Source of the DNA: Effrenium voratum
Taxonomy: Eukaryota; Sar; Dinophyceae; Suessiales; Symbiodiniaceae
NCBI GenBank assembly: GCA_963377175.1
Contig: CAUJNA010001226.1
Span: 1-64,000, forward strand
Direction of reading: 5' to 3'
Length of the DNA stretch: 64,000 nt
The notes under the pieces are model-generated. The model was not told where the DNA came from, searched no databases, and saw only the letters and a list, made by a program, of their open reading frames with translations. Shown piece after piece: positions 32,380-40,221 of this stretch; position 1 is the stretch's first letter; each line of letters starts with the position of its first letter. The position numbers and the translations under genes were made by a program.

Positions 32380-33135
32380 ATGACGACGATCTACGTGGAC
32401 AGCTGCAAGAGGGTAGCCGGCTCGGACAGCGACTTCGAGGTAGACCTGGGAGAGTCCCTGCACCTGCAGAGCGACGCCAGGCTGGCCGTCTATAAGATCA
32501 GAATCGCCGACAGCTTCCTCTCGACAGACCGGGGCCGCTACCTCTACTGGGTAGACGCCGCGCTCGGCACGCTGAATTGGGCGCTGCTGCCCGAGGGCGC
32601 CTACACGGGCTCCCGGCTGGCCGCCTGGATCAGCTCCAACTTCGCTACTGCTACCTACAGCGAGACCACGAACAGCCTCAGCGTAGCCTACGACGGCAAC
32701 CGCCTCATTCTGAACGATCTGGAGCTGCAGCAGCAGTTCCCTAACGTTGTGGACTACCCCACCTCGCCGGCCGCCTCGCCATCCAAGCCCTTCAGCATCG
32801 ACCACATGCTCGGCCCGAGCTTCGTCTCCGGCGGGCAGCAGGTCTTCGAGTTCGTGCGCATGAATGGCTACAACGAGGTCTACCTGCGCTGCCCCCAGCT
32901 GGCCAACGCCAGCCGCGTGCTGGGCAATCTGGGGGACGACATCCTGTCCAAGATAACGCTGAAGAGCGGCGTGGGCACCATCGTGGAGACCGGCTCCGAT
33001 GACGGGCACTTCATGGCCGTTAGGGGCCCCATCACCCTGAGACACCTGCGCTTCCGGCTGACAGACCTGGAAGGCCAAGTCGTCCGACTGCGGGGCTCGT
33101 CCTTGTCCTTCGTGCTGTTTTTGGATCACGTCTAA
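32380..33135 (+). CDS. Minor capsid (penton-type) protein, block A
   Basis: This 251-residue protein begins MTTIYVDSCKRVAGSDSDF and ends LRGSSLSFVLFLDHV. It parallels the block B protein at 56679 (KKIYVDSAYR...SDFIIEL, YINCPQL against YLRCPQL, LHFRITT against LRFRLTD, final FSILFQLD against SFVLFLD). This is the pattern of the PLV/virophage penton, a single-jelly-roll capsid vertex protein. The ATG at 32380 is supported by the alignment, although the frame is open upstream into the ATPase region. The gene is intact and lies next to the ATPase. Confidence 0.75.
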   Translation: MTTIYVDSCKRVAGSDSDFEVDLGESLHLQSDARLAVYKIRIADSFLSTDRGRYLYWVDAALGTLNWALLPEGAYTGSRLAAWISSNFATATYSETTNSLSVAYDGNRLILNDLELQQQFPNVVDYPTSPAASPSKPFSIDHMLGPSFVSGGQQVFEFVRMNGYNEVYLRCPQLANASRVLGNLGDDILSKITLKSGVGTIVETGSDDGHFMAVRGPITLRHLRFRLTDLEGQVVRLRGSSLSFVLFLDHV

Positions 33136-33149
33136 TTCCCCGAAGGTCT

Positions 33150-33176
33150 TTAAAAAAAATATATTCTATTAAAAAA
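33150..33176 (+). promoter_or_regulatory. AT-rich promoter candidate
   Basis: A short AT island (AAAAAAAATATATTCTATTA) in GC-rich surroundings lies directly before the ATG at 33180. It contains TCTA within A/T, as do the islands before PolB at 24000 and 40164. Confidence 0.4.
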
Positions 33177-33179
33177 CCG

Positions 33180-33812
33180 ATGAAGCAAGCGCAACCGGCG
33201 CCAAGGCCTAGAGGCAGACCTCCGGGTAGTAAAAACAAGCCGAAGCCGCCCGAGCTGCCCCTGCCGAAGAGCAAAAAAATGATCGACGACCTGGCGAGGA
33301 GAGAAAAAATGATCGACGACCTGCCCACGGAGCCGGCGTATGAGGCGGACTCCCCTTTCCGTCCCAAGAGGGTGAGATTTCCCACAAAGCCCAAGACGGC
33401 TCCCAAGGCTGCACCCAAGGCAGCACCCGTGGCCAAGGCAGCACCCGTGGCCAAGGCAGCGCCCGTGGCCAAGGCAGCGCCCAAGGCAGCACCCAAGGCA
33501 CCGCCCAAGGCAGCACCCAAGGCAGCGCCCGTGCCCAAGGCAGCACCCAAGGCAGCACCCAAGGCAGTTGCCGCGCCAGCTCACAAGCCCAAGGCAGCAC
33601 CCAAGCCCAAGGCTGCGCCCAAGGCAGCGCCCGTGCCCGAGCCGCAGTTAGAGGTACAGCCCGAGCCCGAGGTACAGCCCGAGCCCGAGGCACACAGAGA
33701 GGTACCGCCCGAGCCCGTAGAAGCGCCTCGGCCGAGCGAGCGCGCCATGCGCATGCTGGAGAGGCAGTCGGCCTACGACCGGCTGACGGCGGGAGCTAGC
33801 GTACTGGTGTAA
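33180..33812 (+). CDS. AT-hook, Pro/Ala/Lys-repeat protein
   Basis: This intact 210-residue protein has an AT-hook-like element near the start (RPRGRPPGSKNK). Two copies of KKMIDDL/EKMIDDL follow, then about 20 short repeats of KAAP and VAKAAP, then PEPEVQPEPE. The composition suggests a basic DNA-binding virion or core protein. It directly follows the penton gene. A proline-rich basic gene with a zinc finger (55968) sits beside the penton gene in block B as well, so the position is conserved although the sequences are not obviously alike. Confidence 0.6.
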   Translation: MKQAQPAPRPRGRPPGSKNKPKPPELPLPKSKKMIDDLARREKMIDDLPTEPAYEADSPFRPKRVRFPTKPKTAPKAAPKAAPVAKAAPVAKAAPVAKAAPKAAPKAPPKAAPKAAPVPKAAPKAAPKAVAAPAHKPKAAPKPKAAPKAAPVPEPQLEVQPEPEVQPEPEAHREVPPEPVEAPRPSERAMRMLERQSAYDRLTAGASVLV

Positions 33813-33820
33813 AGAGCAAG

Positions 33821-34095
33821 ATGATGTCGATCGAACCTCGCAACGAGCCGCAGATGCTCCGGTGGTTTCGCAAAACGTACCCCAGCTACGACCTGCAGCC
33901 GCTGCTGCTGAAGCGCCAGCGAGAGCTGGAGGAGGCGAGGGCCTTCAACGCTTGGCTTGGCGAGCGCCGGCTGGCCCAGGAGGGGCAGCGGCACCTGGAC
34001 GACGTGAGCCGGCTGACGGAGGCCGTCACCGCCAGGTCCCTCAGAGCGCAGGGGCGTCGAACGCGCAGCGGGCGAAGTTGCGCAACAGTAAATGA
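33821..34095 (+). pseudogene. Virion-type ORF X (block A)
   Basis: The protein begins MMSIEPRNEPQMLRWFRK and continues with a helical stretch RAFNAWLGERRLAQEGQRHL then DDVSRL. This resembles LRKKIDEGNKRANYVNELDR in the block B ORF at 60296. A frameshift near 34035 is likely. The alternative frame ends LRNSK with a TGA at 34093-34095 that overlaps the ATG of the next gene at 34092, a typical coupled arrangement. Function unknown. Confidence 0.45.
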
Positions 34096-35230
34096 AGACC
34101 CTTCGGGCCCACGGCTTCAGCCAGCGCCCGCGCTTCGAGCAGGTTGTGGGCTACCTGGAGCGGAACGAGCCGCTGCCCCTGGACCAGCCGGACCGCAAGG
34201 CCACCACGTTCGTCACGAGCCACTTCTACTTGGACGATTTCGTGCAGTCCAGCGAGGACCCCAACCCGCAGCCTCTGCAGCACACGCCCCTGAGGGCGAT
34301 TCCAGAGGAAGGCTTCCGCACTCCCGCTGAAGGAAACCGCTTCGGCAAGGACGATCTGGCTGGAGACCCAGGCCGACGCGCTGACGAACAGCGGACAGGG
34401 CCCGCCCTCCATCACGGGCCGTCTGCGCGGCCGACGGAGCGCAGGCAGCAGCGGACCTGCAGGACGCTGCTGAGTACGTGCGCATGAATGTATTGCCCCG
34501 CCCAGGGCCGCAGCCGCAGCCGCCGCCGCAGATCATAGGCCGACCCGACGACGTAGAGCGCCTCCTGGACGAGGCGGGCCAGCGCGCGCAGGAGGTGGAG
34601 CGCGGCGCAGCGCAGGCCATAGAGGAGACGGCAGCTGTGGCCGCAGAGGAGGGAGAGGTAGCCGTTGCCGCCGAGGGCGGGGCCTTTGGCTACTTGGGGG
34701 GCCTGGCAGAAGGAGCAGCAGCCCTCGCACCCACGGCGGGAGAGGTTGCTGGAGCGATGGCTGCCACGGCGGGAGTCGGCGCAGCGGCCACTGCAGGGTT
34801 GGCCGTGGGGCTTGCAGCCTACGGCCTGGCCCGCGGCACGGGCTGGGTGCTGGAGAACACGCTCTTCCGGCCTCAGCAGGGCAGCGAGGACGCGGCCGTG
34901 CAGGACGTCCGGTCCGCCAACGGTATAAACGACGCCACGCAGCCCCAGCACTTTACGCTGCACACCGGCAGCAGCACTTCGGGCAGCCGCAAGCAGCCGC
35001 GCCTCCTCGCAGTCTGGCTTCCAAGTCCAAGCGCAGACCAATCACACGCCCCGCCCCTTCTCCTGGGGCCTGAACCCCGTGACTCTGCCTCAGTCCCAGC
35101 CGAACTCCAGGGCAAGCTCCCGCAGCTCGGGGCAGTCGCGCCAGAGCCGCCTGCCTCCGCCGAGCTACGACCAGCTGGCCCGAGACATCGAGGCGGCCTA
35201 GACTCTCCTTCGCCGTACGAACAAAAATGA
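34092..35230 (+). pseudogene. Virion-type ORF Y with hydrophobic Ala/Gly segment (block A), frameshifted
   Basis: The N-terminal part (FSQRPRFEQVVGYLERNE, then PDRKATTF) matches the block B protein at 60737 (LKRRPTYEEIANLIGENE, then PNRDATFF). The ORF is shifted between about 34310 and 34480 into the frame that runs to 35230. The second part has a proline-rich stretch, a coiled coil (DDVERLLDEAGQRAQEVE) and a long Ala/Gly-rich hydrophobic region (about 34680-34840) that could be membrane-active. The C-terminus, after about 34980, may be shifted again. By gene order it is a conserved virion protein. The function is not known. Confidence 0.5.
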
Positions 35231-35279
35231 GTGTTGCGCTACATGTAAAGAAGCATGGAGGTCACTCGCCAAGTAAAAA

Positions 35280-35362
35280 AAAATGATCCGCGCCCTGGTG
35301 GAATTGAGCTCGCGGTCTCCACGCTTCAGCCGCTGCGCCTCTTCCGATTGAGCTATGGATCC
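35280..35362 (-). tRNA. tRNA-like Pol III unit, degenerate
   Basis: On the minus strand TAGCTCAATCGG is a perfect A box. GCTCAATTC, 46 bases further, is a B box with one mismatch. A run of nine T's, a Pol III terminator, follows shortly after. The spacing fits a tRNA, but the acceptor, anticodon and T stems pair poorly and no anticodon can be named. It is more likely a tRNA relic or tRNA-derived SINE head than a working tRNA. Confidence 0.35.
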
Positions 35363-35365
35363 TTG

Positions 35366-36591
35366 CTAGTCCAGCACGGAGACCCCAGTGCCAGAGAGCG
35401 TCACCAGCTGATAGGCTATCAGGTGGATGAACACGTCCGTCATCGTGCCGTCGAGCGCCTTGAAGGTGAACCAAGCCAGGTCGCCCGAGCGGGTGCTGAC
35501 GCCGCTGAGGGGCATCTTGGGCACTCGCTCCGTCGGGAAGCTGTGGCGCAGGTAGCCAGCGCGGTCGATGTCGATGTTGCGCACCGTGTCATCGTAGGTC
35601 TCCGCAAGGACCGAGAGGAAGTGGAAGTGCTCCGAGGCTCCCTTCATGGGGTTGTGCGGGTACTGTAGGCTGCCCAGCTGCATCTGCGACTCCAGGAGAT
35701 TGTCTTCCTGCCTGGCCGCACCGATGGGGGCCACGTCCTGCCCCGGGTTGGCCAGCAATTGGATCTTGGAGCCCGCGTCGTTGTCCCAAAAAGTCACGAA
35801 CGCTCCCATGAGTTTCGTGAAGGCGCGCGCCACGGTGACGTTGTGCTCCGCCACGCCGTTCGGGACGCTGGACTTCTGCGTGTGCACCGTGGGGTAGCTG
35901 AACACCAGGGACCTTCCTGAGAGGAGCACGCGGTTGAAGGACTCCACCAGCGCAGAGTCCAGGACGACCTGGGAGGCCAAAACTCGGACGTTCTGGATCT
36001 CGAAGTCGGTGCTCAGCGTGGCCCCCGCCGGGTGCGCCCCGGCGTTCTCGGACCACAGCGCAGTCGTCGCGTCTGCGAACTCGATTTCTATCACCAGGTT
36101 CAGCTGCGGCGGCAGCATCTTGCCGCAGCGCAGGATGCCCACCATGGTGGGGCGCAGCAGCACGTCCGCGTAGCCGCTCTGGTGCACCGCGCGGGGCGTC
36201 CGAGAGTTGTTCACCTCGTAGAAGCCCTCCACGGCCTTGTTCTGGTTGTACTCGCGGCCCTTCAGCAGGTCATGCACGGCCACGGTGCGGCCGTAGTAGT
36301 TTATGTCGTCGCAGCGCTGGCCGTTGGCGAAGACCGGGATCCTCTGGATGAAACAGGCGGGGTTCGGAGTGGCAGGCGCCAGCGGGTTGGTGGCGTCCGT
36401 GTTTCTGACTCTGAAGGCGATCTTGATCGACTCGGGGTCGATGAACGAGGTGCCGCTTGTCAGCGGAATGCGGCAGACCCTCGAGGTGGCGGGGGAGAAG
36501 GAGCTCAGCGAGCTGGGAAATACTGCACGTCGTGGCGTGCGGTCACGTAGTTGGTGTTGCTGGTTTTCAGCTTGTAGTCCAAGCTCTGCAT
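35366..36591 (-). pseudogene. Major capsid protein, double jelly roll (block A), one frameshift
   Basis: It is identified by comparison with the block B capsid at 58687. At the N-terminus YVTARHDVQYFPA matches YITDRRHVNYFPS. DPESIKIAFRVRNTD matches DLSSIRLFANLQNTD. INYYGRTVAVHDL and YDDTVRNI follow. The C-terminus FIHLIAYQLVTLSGTGVSVLD parallels FVHMISESVLELRESGSLLYD. The start is ATG 36591. A single shift near 36510 separates the first ~28 residues from the remaining frame, which is open to 35366. At about 408 codons it is shorter than the 527 of block B. The satellite array begins just upstream of its start. Confidence 0.75.
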
Positions 36592-36649
36592 CAACTCATC
36601 CTGTGCTCCGGCTGTGACTGCCTTTGGGAATTCTTTTTTCCCTCGACCC

Positions 36650-37990
36650 GAGACGGGTCTCCGAGACGGATCTTCCCACCTCCAACCCAGTGAGCGCCTC
36701 TCCTGGGAATAAGAAATTCCCGAGACGGATCTTCCCGCCTCCAACCCGGTGAGCGCCTCTCCTGGGAACAAGAAATCCCCGAGACGGATCTTCCCACCTC
36801 CAGCCCGGTGAGCGCCTCTCCTTAAGAGACTTTAATTCCCAGGTCCGAGACGGATCTTATTGCCTCCAGCCTGGTGAGCGCCACTACCCAGGACTTTAAT
36901 TCCCAGGTCCGAGACGGATCTTCCCGTTTGCCGGGAGCAGGAAATCCCGAGACGGATCTTCCAGCCTCCAGCCCGGTGAGCGCCACTACCTAGGGGGCTT
37001 TTATCCCAAGGTCCGAGACGGATCTTCCAGCCTCCAGCCCGGTGAGCGCCACTCCTTAGAGTAGGAAATTACCCAGGTCCGAGACGGATCAATGTGGAGA
37101 GACGGACCTTTCCGCCTCCAGCCTGGTGAGCGCCTCACCTGAGAATAAAAAATATGTCCTGGTCCGAGACGGATCATTGTTGAGACGGACCTTTCCGCCT
37201 CCAGCCCGGTGAGCGCCACTCCTTAGGGTAGGAAATTACCCTGGTCCGAGACGGATCATTGTTGAGACGGTTCTTCCCGCCTCCAGCCCGGTGAGCGCCA
37301 CTCCTTAGGGTAGGAAATTACCCTGGTCCGAGACGGATCTTTCCCCGAGACGGTTCTTCCCGCCTCCAGCCCGGTGAGCGCCTCTCCTTAGAGTAGGAAA
37401 TTACCCTGGTCCGAGGATCTTTCCCCGAGACGGATCTTCCCGACCCCAGCCCGGTGAGCGCCTCTCCTTAGAGCAAGAATATATCATGGTCCGAGACGGA
37501 TCTTTCCCCGAGACGGAACTTCCAGCCTCCAGCCCGGTGAGCGCCTCTCCTTAGGGTAAGAATATATCATGGTCCGAGACGGATCTTCCAGCCTCCAACC
37601 CGGTGAGCGCCTCTCCTTAGGGTAAGAATATATCATGGTCCGAGACGGATCTTTCCCCGAGACGGACCTTCCAGCCTCCAGCCCGGCGAGCGCCTCTCCT
37701 TAGGGTAAGAATATATCATGGTCCGAGACGGATCTTTCCCCGAGACGGATATTCCAGCCCCCAGCCCGGTGAGCGCCTCTCCTTAGAGCAAGAATATATC
37801 ATGGTCCGAGACGGATCATTGTTGAGAGACGGATCATTGTTGAGAGACGGATCATTGTTGAGAGACGGATCATTGTTGAGAGACGGATCATTGTGGAGAG
37901 ACGGATCATTGTGGAGAGACGGATCAAAAAAAAAATATCCTGGTCCGAGACGGATCATTGTGGAGAGACGGATCATCGTGGAGAGAGATC
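36650..37990. repeat. Satellite array upstream of capsid gene
   Basis: About fifteen imperfect units of 55-110 bases are built from GGTCCGAGACGGATCTT, CCTCCAGCCCGGTGAGCGCC and a variable TCTCCTTAGGGTAAGAATAT spacer. At the right end (37805-37985) the array collapses into a minisatellite of about 20 bases, GAGAGACGGATCATTGTT. No gene is present; ORFs across it are artefacts of the repeat. Confidence 0.85.
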
Positions 37991-38158
37991 ATTGTGGAGA
38001 GACGGAGCCTTTCGGGTTTTTTGGCCTTGAAATGGAGACAGGCTGTCTGTTTTTTTTTCCGAGTTGCCCCTCGTGAGTTCGCGTAAAAGGTCCCGAAGTG
38101 GTGTTAGAAATCCTCCACTGGCGGATCCTAAAAAATCTTATAAGAAATGCCCCTCGCT

Positions 38159-38811
38159 TCATTCCGGGATGCTCAGCCGATCCGCAAGCTCTGCCGTGGC
38201 CGCGCTCGCAATCTCCTCGCACAGCGCCGTAGGAATGCTGTAAAGCAGCTCGCGCGACTGCCCCCTGACTCTCTCACGCTGACCCCCCATGAGTCGAGGC
38301 CCCCCTTGAGCGCCCCTCAGCCCGTCCTCCCACGCGTCGCACCGGCTGCCGCTCCTGCACAGCCCTCGGCTCGGTCTCCAGCGCATGTTGGTCCACAGTC
38401 GGGTCTGCTTCCTGTACGGAGTCCCGTACATGCAGTAGGTGACGTCCACCCAGGGTAGGCGCTCCATGAACGGGCGGGTCTTCAGCAGCCCGGTGGCCGG
38501 ATTCTCTATGACCCACATGAGCGGGTCGAACTGCTCCATGATCTCGAGGGCTCTGAGCACCAGCGCGTCGCCCTCCTCGAGTCGTCGAGGGCGCATCGTC
38601 AGAGCTCGGCTGTACTCCGTGCAGACCGGGCTGGCCCAGACCATGTCAAAGTGCCCCGGCGGAAACAGCGCGTAGTCCCAGCTCCGGATGTCGCACGGAT
38701 CGTGGGCTCAAATTTCGATACGATGTCCAGGGAAACGACCTCCCACCCTGCCGCCTCGAAGGCTCTGCCAATCGACTTTGTGCCGCAAAACAGCTCCAGC
38801 AGTCTCGGCAT
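38159..38811 (-). pseudogene. C5-cytosine methyltransferase-like protein (copy 3), frameshifted
   Basis: From ATG 38811 it has the same [20 protein letters not shown] motif I as copy 2. One base is missing near 38697 (GCACGG against GCACAGG), which shifts the frame. The rest ([25 protein letters not shown]) is open from 38644 to 38159. The C-terminus here (LYSIPTALCEEIASAATAEL) shows what copy 2 lost. The two copies are broken at different places, so the duplication came before at least one lesion. Confidence 0.65.
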
Positions 38812-38916
38812 GTTTAACAATTACCACCAGCACAACAAAGCACGCACAGGCAAGGGCGCGGGTCAAGCAGTTTCGCATGCTCGGACCAATCTTTTTTTAA
38901 TCGGGGACAGAAAAGG
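38812..38916. promoter_or_regulatory. Divergent intergenic region (copy 3)
   Basis: This is the counterpart of 22644-22748 with CAATCTTTTTTTAATCGGG before the right-hand ATG. Confidence 0.3.
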
Positions 38917-39447
38917 ATGACGAGCCAGGCTAGCATGTGGAAGTTGGGCGAGGTGCGCTCCAATGCTAAGGGTGGCAAATTCTTGTGCTTGGAGCCGCTG
39001 TTTTGGCAGAGCGAAGCTTCGCTGGAAATCCCATGGGAGCCCAGGGCCTTCTCCGAGGGGCAGCGCCCCAGCGTGAGCTTCGCAACCGATGAGCGCGCGA
39101 GGCTCTTCTGGGAGCGGGCCGAGACCGATCTGGTCGAGCAGCTGGCGGCCGCATCCGAGCGCGTCTTCGACGCAAAGCTCACGCCCGAGGCTGTGCGCCA
39201 GCGGCTGCTGCCCTCTGTGAGGCAATCGCGCGGCGGCGATTGGATGCTGAAAGCCAAGCTGCCGGCCCACGCGCGCTTCTGGAACGCCGGCGGCACGTTT
39301 GCGGACCGCCCCGCCGAGCTGGCTCACAGCGCCGCGCGCGTTAGGCTGAGAGCTCGCAGCTTGTGGTTGATGAGCGGCATGTGCGGGTTGAGCCTTGAGG
39401 TCACAGATCTGCGTGTGGAGCCACCTTCTCGAGAGTGCCCGCTGTGA
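38917..39447 (+). CDS. Putative single-stranded DNA-binding protein (copy 3)
   Basis: This intact 176-residue protein differs from the copy at 22749 at only a handful of residues (for example MTSQASMWKLGE against MTIQTSMWNLGE). The same OB-fold-like C-terminus is present (VRLRARSLWLMSGMCG, LSLEVTDLRVE). It is among the few block A genes intact in both copies, which may mean recent duplication or continued selection. Confidence 0.45.
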   Translation: MTSQASMWKLGEVRSNAKGGKFLCLEPLFWQSEASLEIPWEPRAFSEGQRPSVSFATDERARLFWERAETDLVEQLAAASERVFDAKLTPEAVRQRLLPSVRQSRGGDWMLKAKLPAHARFWNAGGTFADRPAELAHSAARVRLRARSLWLMSGMCGLSLEVTDLRVEPPSRECPL

Positions 39448-39494
39448 TTTCTTCCGATGCCGCAGCCTTTTTTCGCTCAGTAGAAAAATTCAGA

Positions 39495-40104
39495 ATGGCC
39501 ACCTACGTCCTGGAGCGCCGCGAGCAGCTGAGGCCTGTGCTGAAGGCCGCCGTTGATGCCGAGGCGCTGAAGCGGGGAGCCTCTCGGGAGGAGGTGAGCC
39601 ACCTGCGCGATGAGCTCGCTCGGGGAGCACCCGTGCTGGAGCGGCTGATTGCAGATGGGCTCGCTGGCAGGTTCCCGGCGGAGGAGCTCGACATCCAGAA
39701 CTGGAAGGAGATGCTGAAGCGGGCGCAAGACCTGCAGCTTAAGCTTCGCAAGCGCTTGAACCAGCGCGCGGCCCGCAGCGCAGCTCCCGCCATGGCCGAG
39801 GAGCGCCAGGAGGAGAGCTGGGCGCCGCTGGAAGCGCTCCGCGAGAAGCGCGAGGCCCTGAGGCAGCGCCGCATCCGCACGCGCGATGTCGCGACGCTGG
39901 CCCAGATCGAGAGGGAGCTCCTCGAGGTGGAGGAGCAGCTCGTCAGCAGGAAGATCGCTGAGCGGCGCCGGTCTCGCTGGCTGCAAAGAGCGCAACCCTC
40001 GCCGCCTTGGAGCGGCTTGAGAAGGCGCGCAAGGAGCTGGACGAGGCCTCCAGAGAGCTCCTCGCTGCGCTGAACCTGCAGGGCAGCGCCACCGACTCGC
40101 TGTG
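39495..40104 (+). pseudogene. Coiled-coil protein upstream of polymerase (copy 3), frameshifted
   Basis: It corresponds to 23327. It reads MATYVLERREQLRP and the same helical repeats. One base is missing near 39965 (GAGCGGCGCCGG against GAGCGGCTGCCGG), so the last about 45 residues are out of frame and the ORF stops at 40073 instead of 40104. Confidence 0.55.
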
Positions 40105-40163
40105 AGTGATCCGGGATAGAACAGAAGCCAAGAGAAAAAAAAGAAGCGCCCGTCCGACCGACT

Positions 40164-40200
40164 GAATATTTTATTATTTTTCTATAGAAAGCAATTTATT
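40164..40200 (+). promoter_or_regulatory. AT-rich promoter candidate before PolB (copy 3)
   Basis: GAATATTTTATTATTTTTCT then ATAGAAAGCAATTTATT lies about 20 bases before ATG 40222, almost identical to 24000-24040. Confidence 0.45.
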
Positions 40201-40221
40201 CGGCTCAAACCAATTCGCGCC

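Noticed and set aside
36650..37990. ORFs with repeats such as DPSLHNDPSLNNDPS
   Set aside because: They are translations of the satellite with no independent support.
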